A stretch of DNA of 64,000 bases from Adiantum capillus-veneris (lineage: Eukaryota > Streptophyta > Polypodiopsida > Polypodiales > Pteridaceae), in contig CM043952.1 in the NCBI GenBank assembly GCA_014529385.2, positions 158,129,557-158,193,556 of the forward strand, read 5' to 3'. A program made the translations under genes and the position numbers. Numbering within the stretch: position 1 is the first letter of the stretch; every line of letters starts with the position of its first letter. Under the pieces are notes generated by a model. The model made no database searches, was not told the DNA's origin, and saw nothing but the letters and a program-made list of their open reading frames with translations. Shown piece by piece: positions 52,162-63,450 of this stretch.

Positions 52162-52388
52162 TGTTGGAATTAGGGTTGCAGAGAAACGCACACAGCTTGG
52201 AGAAGACGAAGGAAGCTCAAGGCACACAATAGAGAGTGTGTTACTTAGTGTGCAATGGAAAGATAGATAGCCCTAGAGTGATGGGCGTATATACAATGCA
52301 CAGGGAAAAAAACCTCCTAAAGAGGGAAAAAATGCCCCGGCGGTCCTAGTGTGTTCACACACATCACTACCACATGTATATGGTAACA
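52162..52388 (-). repeat. Copia B 5' LTR (227 bp)
   Basis: It has the same length as 38505-38731 and I find only two differing bases. The minus strand contains a TATATA box ('ttgtatatacgc') that is likely the promoter. Confidence 0.97.
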
Positions 52389-52432
52389 CTACTCACTTTG
52401 GGCATTTTCCACATCAAGTTCAATCTTTCACT

Positions 52433-52635
52433 ATGGTTGAGAGCAATAAAATTTTCAAGATGTTGTTGAAAAACTGGATGGAGACAACTATCCATTTCGG
52501 GCTTACTAATGCTTGTTTCCAAGGGTGTGTGGAACATTGTTCAAGGTTTTGGTGTACACCTAGGTTCTATGGGTTTGGGTTCTGCTCCTAATGCTTGTGT
52601 TGTTTTACCTACAATTGAACATGGTAGGTACCGAA
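52433..52635 (+). pseudogene. Copia C gag start
   Basis: ATG at 52433 gives MVESNKIFKM, and over frame changes 'MLVSKGVWNIVQGFGVHLGS' and 'VVLPTIEH' align with the gag start of copia A and B. After about 52635 no family match is left. Confidence 0.75.
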
Positions 52636-52639
52636 GTGG

Positions 52640-53690
52640 CTCTCAGATCATGTCACTATCAAATTTGAACCCATCGTTGTCTGCTACCACATCTCCTGCC
52701 TGGCGATCATATAATGGAATCACTGGAAGCCCTTCAATTTTACGTGTGAACATGGCTAGCAGCAAGGTATCGACCTACATTTGGTTAATGTTTAAAACAA
52801 AAACACACCAATATCTACCATGAAACTCCTGGAGAAATGGTTAAGAACTTATTGGATCCGTGAACTCATCTATCACAGTATATGTGTGTGACATCATCCG
52901 GAGAAAGATGGTGGGAAGATGGCAAAAATTGCACAAGCAAGCCTCCTCTGTGATGAGCGATGAGTGCCAAGTGGTCTTCTCAACATGCCGCGACTATTGT
53001 GCCATCCGGTATTAAAAACTCTGCAAATAGGGTGAACACACTGGCAACAAGCTTGGTAGTGAATACATTCCAATGGGGTATGCCAACAATGCCGGATTCA
53101 AGTTTCCAATATGTGTGGGAAGGTTTGCCCACACAAACCGCACCCCTCCAAGCTACTGATCAGGCTCCATTTTATCGGAGTGAAAGAGACCCAATCAAAT
53201 GTTGAATCACTTGAAGGCTCTTGCAATACACAATACAATGCAAAAGAAGATTGATTGAGTGCTCAACAACTTCAAAATTGAAATTAAATGCCAAAGTGTC
53301 ATAAACTTACTCATAATTGATTTTTGGATCCATGAGCCCCTTTTGTACATGGTATATATCAACAAGTACTACGAGATGTACTGGAACCACTCCGACACTT
53401 ACAATTTTTACCATTTTTGTGTCAGAGCGAGTCGAAACTATGTCATATGCAAAATTTAATCAAATGTTAGTTACCTTAAATTTTGAAAAAAAAGCCATTG
53501 GCTTGTGGTTGCGTTTCTTATTAGTGGAAAGGAAGCAAGTGTTTTAAGTGGCCGAACCGAAACTGGGTGGTTGCTCTTGCTTTTCCTAGTAGCAATGGAT
53601 ATGGTTTTCTCGGGACTTTGGGATTTCAAATCTTGTGATGGATTTGCTCCTCGTGATTCCGAGCATCGCTCGGAGTCACCCTGTTTATAA
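52640..53690. other. No gene recognised
   Basis: Short frames (for example 52960-53205) show no domain I know. I see no repeat or RNA structure of note. Confidence 0.4.
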
Positions 53691-55985
53691 TCTGACCTGC
53701 CACCTTATTGCTCGCTCCTTTCACTCTGAAACTCTTTCAAGAACTCCTCAAACTTTGTGATGATGACTGGTCTTCCTCTCTTCTTACCTTGTTTAGGTCT
53801 GCCAATTGTAGTTTTTAGGCTTGGACATGCCTTTGCAATGCTAGGGTAAATGGCATCGGTGGGAGGCTGATTGATGGTGACACTTTTGCTTTTTCTCTTT
53901 CCCTAACCTTCTTGTGCAATACTGCAAGTCCAAAAAAAGTGAGGACACTATAGCAAACCAAACCAAATATATTGTACAAGAAAAGCATAGGTTATCATTG
54001 TATTCTTCAGCTTTGTTTTCGTAGAACTCGCCATCCACATAGTCCAAGAACCATGGAAAGTCTCTCCATGTTCCCTTACCATGGAGCTTTGCTATCCAAT
54101 TGTTGGGATAGATCCCACTCTCCTCTCTCTCAGACTCTACCTATGCGTCATCGGGATGCTCGAGGTATGGACTATGAAGATCTATCTTAAGGGTGCTCAA
54201 CCACCATCAACAAATCACAAGAGGAACAACTCCATCATTCAAAACAAACAATTTGAATCTCATCCTAATAAAACTCTATAATTCAATGCCTGTATAGCAA
54301 ACATCAAACATTACATGCAAAATGTGGCTGCTTCTCTGCACTGTGTGTAGATCGTATGGTTGGCTTCCACCGCACAAAAGCCTTGCCAAAGTGCTCTTGT
54401 CAAAAAGCTTGCATTGCCTTGCAAATAGATAGGCCACAATCGTGTGCGGTGTACATGCAGCTTCTTACGTGGAGTTCTTGGCCTCCATCTTCTTCACCGA
54501 GCTAATATGCCCTTGCACTCCGAGTATTAGTAATGTTGCAATACTAGATAAGACCCGTACTCTAATGTTACTACGCTCACCTTTCTAACTGCCACCAATA
54601 TATGTGCATTCTCAACCACTGCGATAACGACATCTCTTAAGTCAGAATAGATACCTCCACCAACAACACATCACCCTTGGACAGTATATTGACCATGCAA
54701 CATTTTTAGAATTTTACCATTGGACAATATTTTAAAAAATTAAGAAAAACAAATAGTGCTTTCAAAAGCAAATAGAACTTACTCCGCAGGACTAATGGGT
54801 ACCCATGCAACCTCGGAGACTTTGAAGGGGGTCATTTTGCAACCCTTCTCTCTCCCAATCCACAAAAGAAATGCATTAAAAAAAAACTATGTGCCATTCT
54901 CATGATTACTATGACCGCTATCTCCAATTCCTTACGCACAAAAAAGTTTCTGGTTTCTTTTACCGCCAAATCATAGCTTGCCTTGTAATCATCTTCGTGC
55001 ATGTGGTACTCTCTACTTCCCTTGGCTGGCAAATTATGTGTTTTGAGCCGATACATTGCATCAAACTCTTCCTACAATACAAATCACCAAAACAAAGCGA
55101 TTTTCAAGCAAAACCACATGTACTTACCTAATGCATGTGTATTATAAATTTATAATTACCTTCCAGAGTAGTTGGGCTAGCAAAGACATAGGTACTCTAA
55201 CCCATTTTGATTGGTTCATTGCTATGCCACGAAGTATCCTCTCAACTTTTGCCCTATCTTCTCACTAAATTTGTCCAAGAAGGGTTGTGGATCGACAAAC
55301 ACTAATTTTTGCATCATAAAGATGTTGTGGGCATTGGTTGAGGCACATGGACTCATGTAACCCCATTTTTAAATGTAAAATTTTACTACAATCAATAACT
55401 CAAGTGCACCAATAAAATTGTGAAGAAACTTACTTGTTGATAATGTCGAGCACTAACATAAACTATGTCATCTCCTCTAGGTCAAGCTTCACAATTGTGC
55501 ACTCAACCTTTGATGTAGAGAATTCATCCAACCGCTCTCCAATGCCCAATCTTTCCACACACACATGAAGTCGCACATGGAGTTGATGATTGTCGTCCCA
55601 TACGATGAATATTTTCTCCTCCATGTGAGGGAGCTTAGGAATGTCTCTAATTTCATCTTCAAACGTAGCCAACATCACTAACTCTCTCCCAAAAGTGCCA
55701 CACGTATCGAATGGTATAGAATCTTGTCCAAAAAAAGCTTTGAACACAATGAAATGGGCCATTGTGGGGTGGTAACCTCTTTCGGCTATAGAGGTCGCGA
55801 GTTTTGCATGCATCAATCCAACCTAAAAAAATGTGGCTATCAACCACATATCCAAAGATATCAGTAACAGGATCATTACTCGTGTTTTGTGCTTTTATGG
55901 ATGTTGATGTGACTGCAACCTTCGACAGAGGTATGTGTGTAGCCATCAACACAAACGCTCCAAATACGGATGTCATTGCAGGAGA
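53690..55985 (-). pseudogene. Unknown multi-exon-like gene relic with AT-hook
   Basis: I do not recognise the product. The minus strand starts near 55976 (MTSVFGAFVLMATH). A possible acceptor 'tttttttag' near 55830 leads to a 110-codon stretch ('TMAHFIVFKAFFGQDSIPFD', 'GRELVMLATFEDEIRDIPKL', 'EEKIFIVWDDNHQLHVRL'). A donor GTAAGT lies at about 55433. Further stretches are 'KLVFVDPQPFLDKFSE' and 'RAKVERILRGIAMNQSKW' (55310-55165), and one after a good acceptor TTGTAG at 55072 ('EEFDAMYRLKTHNLPAKGS'). A last open stretch at about 53880-53695 contains GRPKQGKKRGRPV, an AT-hook-like motif. Frameshifts are likely. A host gene relic or a transposon gene are both possible. Confidence 0.35.
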
Positions 55986-55989
55986 GGGA

Positions 55990-57161
55990 TTTCTTCTTAG
56001 TGGTCCACTCTTTTAGACCGATTCCTTGTTAGAATTGGCATTTTCTTTATCATAGGGGTGCCAAAAAAAAGAGTGAGAATTCGATGGGTGAGGGAAAAAA
56101 ATATAGAAGGAGAAAGCTTATGGCTTTGATAAGAAAAGTGGAGTGTGAGAGTGAGAGTTTGAGAGAAAAGAGAATGAACAGTTTGAGGGAGTGGGGAGAA
56201 GGTTTGAGAGAAAAGAAAGTGAAAATTTGAGAGAAAAGAGAATGGAAAGGAAGAGAAAAGGTTATAGCCGAAGGATAAGGAGAGGGTAGTGAAATGAGAA
56301 AAAGGGCCTTTTTTGGAGTTCACTAATGCTTATGGCAAGAGAAAGGTAGAGAGTGAGAGTAAGAAAAAAAAAAGGACAAGGGGAACCCTTTTATAAGCAA
56401 AAGGGTGGGGGGGGTATTCCCATGGGGGGTGGAGAGAGAGAAAGAGAGAGAGAGAGAGAGTTAGAGAAGGGGAGAAGACGTGAAGAGAAAGAGAGATAGG
56501 GAGGAGGAGAGAAAGAGATAGAGAGAGAGAGGATTGGGGGGAGGGGAGAGAGAGAGGGCAACTGGAGGGAGACATGGAGAGAGAGAGAGAGAGAGAGAGA
56601 GGAGGAGGAGGTGGATGTTTGGGGAGGAGAGAGAATGTAATTTCAAAAAAAAATATATAATTTGGATTTCAAAAAATTATTAAATAATACTATAACTACT
56701 AGGATTTAAATTAAAAGGTTTTCTTAATGGCTCCAAACAAATTTAAAGGCTTTCCTAATGGCTTGAAAACGCTAGAGGAAAGAAGAAAAACACAAATTTA
56801 TGAGGTGCATTCGACCATCTCTATCTATATGCACACAAAAAGTCTTTCGACTTTCCACCTCCATGGTCTTTTCATTGCCTAAGCTCACCCTTCACTTATG
56901 CACTTGAGATGTTTTGAAAGGATTTTTATTTTTCTTAAATTGTAAAAACCTAATAGGATTTAATATAAAATACCTTAATAGGATTGATGAAATTACAAGG
57001 TATTCCTAATGGCTTCAAAAAATTAAAAGGTATTCTTAATTCAAAGATTCCCTCAATAATAGCAAAAACGATGTGTTAGTTTGTAACACGAAGCAACATG
57101 CAATGATGAAGCACGTAAATTTGTAACAATATCAGTTGGACGTGAGAAAGATAGATACAAC

Positions 57162-57197
<36 letters not shown>

Positions 57198-57510
57198 AGG
57201 ACACTTTAAAGAGAAGAAAACGTGTGAAAGAGAGAGAGAGAGAGTGGAAGGACACTTTAAAGAGAAGAAAACGTTAAAGGAAAAATAAAGAAGAAGAGAA
57301 ACACAAATGTCTACCACCTCTTTTCATTTTCTAAACTTACCCTTCACTTATGCACTTAATATGTTTTGAAAGATTTTTTATTTTTTTGAGATTGGAAGAC
57401 CTAATAGGATTAATATAAAATACCCTTAACTCTTCTATACACAATTAAATACTTTCACTCTTATTTTTTCTATCTATTGATTATTTTTTCAACTCTACTA
57501 TCATGTTGTG
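55990..57510. repeat. Purine-rich GA tracts and an internal duplication
   Basis: 56060-56640 is almost pure GA-rich sequence on the plus strand. At about 57180-57270 a unit of roughly 52 bp ('gagagtggaaggacacttta'...'aagaaaacgt') occurs twice in tandem. No gene is seen. The open frames here are low-complexity translations. Confidence 0.8.
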
Positions 57511-57519
57511 CACTATAGT

Positions 57520-58630
57520 CTTCCCTTTTTTCAAAAAAAAAAAATCCTTTACCAATGGGAAGATTACTTTTGGGGTTAGATATTTGCAAGAGCATGTTGC
57601 ACTGCAAACATTTAATGCTCTACATGCCATTGTCATGGTTGGGAGTGAAGAGTTGACAGTGCCACTAGAGAAAACAAACAGTCACTTAGGAGAGGAGGTG
57701 GATGTTGTGGATGAATCTCTCTCTACAAAGTTCTTGGTGCTAATTGAAGATGACATAGTCTCAAATTCGAGTGGCGTGGATGCTCCTTTGGTAAATGTTC
57801 CCTACATAGACCTTACTAGTATAAGCAAGGAACAACTCTGTGGGGGGCAACCATTGCAAAACTCTATCGAGGTAAGGAGAAAAAATAGAATTTGGTATTT
57901 TTTAACGTAGTGACAAAGCCCAACACCTTGACGAAGCTTCTGTCAAAGATGGTGGAAACCAAACAAGTATAAAAAATTCCAACTGTATACAATGGTAACA
58001 TAGTGTTTGAGTTTCCACCGACCTTAGGAAAGGTTCATCCAATGGATGCTATGGAACATAAGTATGATCCACACCACTAGACCAAACCACAAACCTCGGG
58101 CATGCATTTCTTGGAGTGTGTCCCAAAAGTCATTTTGCAGGTGTCCTAAAGTGTCTCAATGAAAGCTGTCCCAAATTGGTTAATTTTGGGAAGCCAAACA
58201 CAACGCATTTCAATGGCAGTATGCTAAAATTACCTTGTTTGGGCGAGTTTTGTGATGGACTTGAAGGCAAGCTTACTTGCCACTATTATGTGGACACCCA
58301 CCCGTTTGTTTGTGAGCACGTGATTGCTTCATATATTATGTCATGCCAAAGGATGAAAGCATGAGTAGATTGATGATACATCAAGGAACTCACCAACATG
58401 ACATGAGGGATGGTACATCCAAAGGGCTCACCGATAAAACCAAAGAAATGGTTGCATGAGTTCTTAGAGTAGATAGAGATACAGGTGCAGGAAAGGTACA
58501 AATGTCTGTGGCAAAAGAAATTGTGACAACAACTTTGATGCAAGAGGGGTGCTCTAGCCATGTACGTGGCAAGCAAGGATTTCTAAATGTTGTTGAAGCA
58601 ATGAGTCCTTTAGTGGAAGACAATTGGTGA
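57520..58630 (+). pseudogene. Possible transposase-like relic (Cys/His-rich)
   Basis: Over several frames the plus strand reads 'LHAIVMVGSEELTVPLEK', 'VNVPYIDLTSISKEQLCGG', then 'VVTKPNTLTKLLSKMVETKQ' and 'FEFPPTLGKVHPMDAMEHKY'. A Cys-rich part follows ('VLKCLNESCPKLVNFGKPNT', 'KLPCLGEFCDG', TCHYYVDTHPFVCEH). Then 'MPKDESMSRLMIHQGTHQHD', a basic stretch and 'VQMSVAKEIVTTTLMQEGC'. Cys pairs followed by an H-x-H block resemble the N-terminal zinc module of MULE/FAR1-type transposases, but this is an impression only. Stops and indels break it. It is oriented divergently from the relic at 53690-55985. Confidence 0.3.
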
Positions 58631-58959
58631 GGATGATTACTTGTTTCTCTTGTTTGTGCATATTATTTCAGGTAACTTAATTCTATAATACATGTTTTCT
58701 AGGTCCATGGCAACAACAAGAAATGGGCCAACAAAGAACTTTGGTGTGGACTCCTTGGCTACAGCTAAAAAGGGATTGCACATATGATTTTTTTCCACAG
58801 AAACAGGTTTTTCTGGTAAGAGCGAAAGGGGAGTGGAAGATGTTTACAATTGAGCCCGCATCTGAATTGGATTTGGTTAATTGAATACGACGAAGTGGAC
58901 CTGGAGATCTTTGGTACATTGGGTGCAATTTGATCACACTCATCGAGTGGCATCACCTG

Positions 58960-59560
58960 TTGGCCCTCATCCGTGCGCTTCGCTTCGCTCCTCACTGCAC
59001 CACGAGCCATTCCGTCAGTGCATCGGGTATCATCGATGGACGCATCATTCGCTCTCTTGGCCATCGTATCCTCTCATGGAAACCTTCTCTTGTGGCCTTC
59101 TCCCAACAAGGGGGTTTCCCTATTTGCAGGCCCGTGGGTCATGGTTCTTGGGGGGTTTGTCGGCCCACGCCGGATTGTGTACAACTATAAGATAGTGGTG
59201 CTCGGTTGAGACGGGAACGGGTGAGCGAAGGACGGGCGACGAGTGCTTTTCACCCCTCTTGTGACATTGGGATGCAAACCCCCCCCCCCTCAAGCGAGTG
59301 CCAAGGCTACCTTCCACCGACGAGCTTGGCTACTTTCAGGCCGTTTTCAAGTCTTGCGGGGCTCAACGCGCTCGGAGTGGCCGACGGGGCTCGATAGGTG
59401 ATGAGTGATGGCGGACCGTGTCCAGGGCCGAGGCACCGACTACGGTAAGCTCCCACCTAGGCCGCGGTGTGATCAAGGATTGCAGCGAATGTTTTCCCCG
59501 TCGCAAGCCACGTGCGGCTTGTATCGATACGAAAGGTCCCCAACCCGTGTGCATAAGTAA
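58960..59560. other. GC-rich island of unknown origin
   Basis: This block is much richer in G+C than its flanks and contains CpG-rich text ('acgggaacgggtgagcgaag', 'gaaggacgggcgacgag'), 'actataagatagtggtgctc', a C-run at about 59279-59289 and no convincing frame. It could be a fragment of a GC-rich spacer such as rDNA spacer, or a captured promoter. Confidence 0.4.
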
Positions 59561-59759
59561 ACCAAAAGCTATTTAAAAAAATCTTTCTTTTGTGATCCAA
59601 TGATATTTCAAATAAATAGAATTTTATATTAATTTATACTTGAAAAAATAAATTACATAAAATATATACATATATATATTTGCTTAAATTACCACTTAAA
59701 TAATTAGGTTGAGATATATCGAATTTTAATTTATTTATATTATTTTTTTTTAAAAAAAA

Positions 59760-60250
59760 TGACATGGCTATTGAGGTGGCCATGCATGAATGACATGGTC
59801 ATCCATGTGGCAAGCTGATGTAGATGATTGATGACATGGAATGCATAGATGGAAAGATGAGGTGGCGGATGGGATCCCCTCATTTTCCATGTCATATGAT
59901 GACGTGTCAAAATGGTGACATGTAATGATTAGGTGGCAAAAAAGAACGTGATGAGTTGTCAAGGTGGCGATGTGACATGCTTGGTGGCTCATGAGGTGGC
60001 GAGTGATGTGGCAAGCCATGCAAGCAATACTTACACGTGGCATGTGAGGTGGTGGATGACATGGCACTTAAGGTGAAGTGGCATGCAAGGTGGCAATGGA
60101 GGGTGGTGGATGAGTTGGCAATTAGAGTGACATGGCAAGCCAAGTGTTATAGTCAAAGTGTTGATTGTGGTGATGTGGAAGGTGAGTTGGGGTGATGACA
60201 TGGACCTTTGGTGATGTGGTGGCCTCCTTGTATGAGGTGGACTAGACAAC
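59760..60250 (+). repeat. GATGTGGCA/AGGTGGC-rich minisatellite
   Basis: Short words such as 'gacatggc', 'gaggtggc' and 'gatgtggcaag' recur dozens of times with irregular spacing over about 490 bp. It has no coding character. Confidence 0.75.
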
Positions 60251-61423
60251 TAGGATTGGGAGAGTAGAACCAAGCCATGGTTGGTTGACAAGTGTCAAAA
60301 TTTCTAGGTTTGGTATTTACCAAACCTAAAAAGGCACACCTCAAGTGAATGGTGCAAGTGAAAAAAATTAAAACAATGAAATTGTATCTTTCCCTTACTC
60401 AAATTGACTCAATTTTTTTTCTATGAGGACCTTACACTAAGAGTTATGACATATATGAAAATCAAAATGAGTGGAAATGTACATTATTTATTATGTTTAA
60501 AAAGAAAACTATATCAAGGTTCTCTAAGCAGTTTTTTTGTTATTTTTAAAGGTAGATCTTTAAAAAATGAACTGTTGAAGTTTAATTTTTTTGGCATGGT
60601 CACATTCCTTGGGTCATAATCTATCAAATGACTGTTGGATCTTGCAAAATAAGTTCTACATCATTAGATATCTGGTGTAAACAAATTAGGTTTTTGTAAA
60701 TATAAATTCTAACAAAGAAAAATGAATATTAATTATGCAAAGATCCAAAAAATTATCAATAAATCAAGTTAAATTGCTTGCCAAGTGAACATTTCATGTG
60801 CAAGAGGGTAAGTAAATAAGAAAAGCCCATAAAAAGTTATAAGTATTTCTTCATTAAGAACGTAATGCTATGACAAGGTGTGACAAGCTGAACCAAATTA
60901 GTCCTTGCACAATAAAATGAAGATCAGAGCTTTCCATTGTGTTTGCAATTATGTACTTTGTGTGGGTACCAAATCTTGCCTCTTCAAAGTAAGTGCAAGC
61001 AAGTCAAATGTACGTAGGAATGGCAAAAAAGAGGTTGTTTCTTGGCTGTCTTGGTTGGGGAAATTGCTGAAAGTGGGTACCCCTTATCATGCATACACCC
61101 AACTTAACATGTGCTCGTTGCTCACCTTGAGCGAGAAGGGGCAATTTACATTCTCTTGCTGGAAAAGAGTTGGAATTAACAGAGAGGAGGATGAGGGGAG
61201 ATATAAGACACAACTAGGGCGCGTGGTGAATCCTCTCTTGCCTATAGAGGGCAACACTCCTACAAAGAACGGGGCTTCCAAAAAATGAATGTGGCCGCAC
61301 CATATAACGTGATGCCTTAAGTACTGCAAGAAACATAAATGTAATGTTCTCTATCAGTAATGGATGTTCGTGTTTCAAATAGCTTTGTTTTCGATGTCTT
61401 TGAAACACTCTGAAGTTGGCATA

Positions 61424-61428
<5 letters not shown>
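60251..61428. other. No gene recognised apart from a dispersed repeat
   Basis: A frame of 127 codons at 60905-61288 has no ATG at its opening and no recognisable domain. A short dyad 'aggtttggtatttaccaaacct' lies near 60305-60326. Confidence 0.4.
60500..60910 (+). repeat. Dispersed repeat, copy 2
   Basis: Counterpart of 37290-37690, in the same orientation and with the same order of conserved words (for example 'tcacattccttg', 'atcaaatgactgttggatc', 'gtaatgctatgacaa'). It may be an LTR-like or MITE-like family, but no ends are defined. Confidence 0.7.
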
Positions 61429-61463
<35 letters not shown>

Positions 61464-61656
61464 TGTGTGTTTGTGTTGTGTGTGTGTGTGTGTTTCTCTG
61501 TCATCCTAAATCGTGCAACACATCTTCTCTCTCTCCTTCTATGTTTCTATCCGGGTTGCCACGATGTTATGTATATTTTCCGCCTTGAAATGAATTGTGC
61601 ATTGGTGGATGTGAAGAAGAGAGTAGGAGATAGAGAAAAATTCGAGCGAGAGACAT

Positions 61657-61697
<41 letters not shown>

Positions 61698-61822
61698 GGC
61701 GGTTTTGGATTATCTTGGATTAAAAATCACTTTGTCTCTTGACTTGTTAGCGTTAATGTTGGTGTTTAATGATTTAGGTGTGTCCTTGTCCTTGTGTGTG
61801 CATGTGCGTGCGTGCATGCGTG

Positions 61823-61873
<51 letters not shown>

Positions 61874-61933
61874 TTTGTCGATGATGACAACAATGTTTGA
61901 TCGAGGTGTGTTCACCAAGGGAAAATATCTATA

Positions 61934-61977
<44 letters not shown>
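61429..61977. repeat. Cluster of CT, GT and GA microsatellites
   Basis: (CT)n at 61429-61460 is followed by (GT)n to about 61493. (TG)n at 61656-61676 is joined to (GA)n to 61698. (GA)n runs at 61825-61871 and 61936-61977. Frames across them are low complexity. Confidence 0.95.
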
Positions 61978-61980
<3 letters not shown>

Positions 61981-62039
61981 CAGGAGAGAGAAAAGGGAGA
62001 ATATCCTCAACTATGAAGGGTTGAGAGAGAAACATAATC

Positions 62040-62104
62040 TTTTTGGAATCTGCTTGTCGGATTCCAAAAAGCATTCACCAAAAAATATTCCCTATTTTTG
62101 GTGA
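62040..62104. repeat. Two adjacent perfect hairpins
   Basis: The arms TTTTTGGAATC (62040-62050) and GATTCCAAAAA (62060-62070) form an 11-bp stem with a 9-nt loop. The arms TCACCAAAAA (62075-62084) and TTTTTGGTGA (62095-62104) form a 10-bp stem with a 10-nt loop. Confidence 0.9.
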
Positions 62105-62289
62105 GAGGTTGTCATAAAATCTAATATCTAACCAACCCAAATGATTTTCTCATATTAAACTGATCATATAATGTGGGAGAATAAAAGGGAACAAGGGTTA
62201 AGATATAGACATGTGCTTATAGATGTATCTCAACACGGGGCCAATGGTAAAGGGGCCCAAATGAGAGATGGTCTACCAAAGAGCAAGGC

Positions 62290-63293
62290 TAACCAATTGA
62301 GCATAAGACCTTAACTCTCCGAGGAGTAGAAACGTACTTCTATTGGCCTACCATGAAAGTGGACATACAAGAGTATGTTTCAAAATATGTAATATGCCAA
62401 AAGACCAAGTATGATAGAGGTCTCTTTGAAAAGGTCTCTTTGAAAATCTAGGAATAAGATTGAATTTCTCGTTGGCCTATCACCCACAAACGGATGGCCA
62501 AAGTGAGATAGCCAATCTTACAATACTCGATCTACTCAAGACTTATGTTACGGAAGTAGATCAATGCTCACAATGGGAAAAGTACTTACCTCTTGTAGAG
62601 TATGCATACAATAATACTGTACATACTTCTACGGGAAAAGCACCTTTTGAGATCATTGAGGGAAGACCTAAAAGTCCCTTGCTACTTAAAGTACATGGGA
62701 AGATCTTCGCTACCGATGAGTATAGCCGTGACCTACAAGAATCTTTTCAAAAGATTAAGGAGGCTATATCCATCTCTCAACAAAGGCAAAAAGCTGCTGC
62801 TGACAAGCACAGAAAGGCCTTAACGTTCAAAGAAAATGATTGGGTCTTACTTAAGTTTCCTAAGGCTCGATTAAGGCAAACAACGGGCAAAAATCCTACG
62901 GGCCATCAAAAGTATTATTCTAAGCTAGCAAAAAGATACTATGGTCCTTTCCAAATCCTGAAGCCCATCAATGAGATGGCTTACCAACTCAAGTTGCCCA
63001 ACCATTGGCTGATACACAATGCCTTTCATGTGAGCCTCCTTAAGACCTACAAAGGAGAGCCACCAAGTGAACCAATTATTGAAGACCCTCCCCAAGTTGA
63101 AGACCAAGAAGAGGTGCTACAACCCGAAGCTATCCTTTGGAATGAAGACAAGGTACTACGACATGGTAAGATTATCCGACGGTATCTTATTAAGTTCAAA
63201 AATTATCCTTTTGAAGATGCTAGATGGATGCAAGGAATACGGCTTAAGGCTAGTATGAACCTTGTCAATGCTTACAATTCTACATTAGAGTAA
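62290..63293 (+). pseudogene. Chromovirus J integrase fragment and chromodomain
   Basis: The upstream part (62325-62440) reads 'TYFYWPTMKVDIQEYVSKYV' and 'CQKTKYDRG', the end of the integrase zinc finger. It then joins directly to the last part of the catalytic core, 'RLNFSLAYHPQTDGQSEIAN', so the two catalytic Asp are deleted. The frame from 62460 is open for 277 codons. It includes 'WEKYLPLVEYAYNNTVHTST', the GPF module 'LAKRYYGPFQILKPINEMAY', 'NHWLIHNAFHVSLLK' and a chromodomain-like tail 'RRYLIKFKNYPFEDARWM'. It ends at TAA 63291-63293. It comes from a different chromovirus family than element I. No LTR is recognised. Confidence 0.85.
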
Positions 63294-63414
63294 GCAAATG
63301 TACAAATTTCTTTTAAACAACCAATGTTTTTGTCTTATAAGACTAGTTCTCTTTTTATTGTGCACAAATTCAAATAGTTAATGTGATGCAGAGCTCAACC
63401 TTCTTCTCTACTTG

Positions 63415-63450
<36 letters not shown>

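Larger units (their letters stand above)
38505..52388 (-). mobile_element. Copia B, near-intact, minus strand, hosts gypsy G
   Basis: Complete ends: two 227-bp LTRs that I find to differ at only two positions, a perfect TSD CTACT (38500-38504 and 52389-52393), a canonical initiator-Met PBS, a polypurine tract and an almost complete gag-pol. It sits in the leader of copia C. Gypsy G inserted between the end of pol and the polypurine tract. Coding damage is limited to one nonsense change and a 4-nt deletion, so this is a young copy. Confidence 0.95.
37981..52635 (+). mobile_element. Copia C, 5' fragment split by copia B
   Basis: The outermost layer of a three-level nest. It has a 5' LTR, a leader to 38504, then copia B with its TSD, then the gag start from 52389 to about 52635. 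After that the match to the family ends. Its sequence is about as diverged as copia A. No protease, integrase or RT of C is seen. Confidence 0.8.

Noticed and set aside
55463-55816. ParB-like nuclease domain in the unknown relic
   Set aside because: The phrase IFIVWDDNHQL recalls the D-x-N-H-R-L core of ParB-like proteins, but one short similarity is too weak to assign it.
58960-59560. rRNA gene
   Set aside because: GC-rich, but no recognisable 18S, 5.8S or 26S core sequence is present.
60905-61288. 127-codon protein gene
   Set aside because: No ATG at the opening, no recognisable domain and no support from context.
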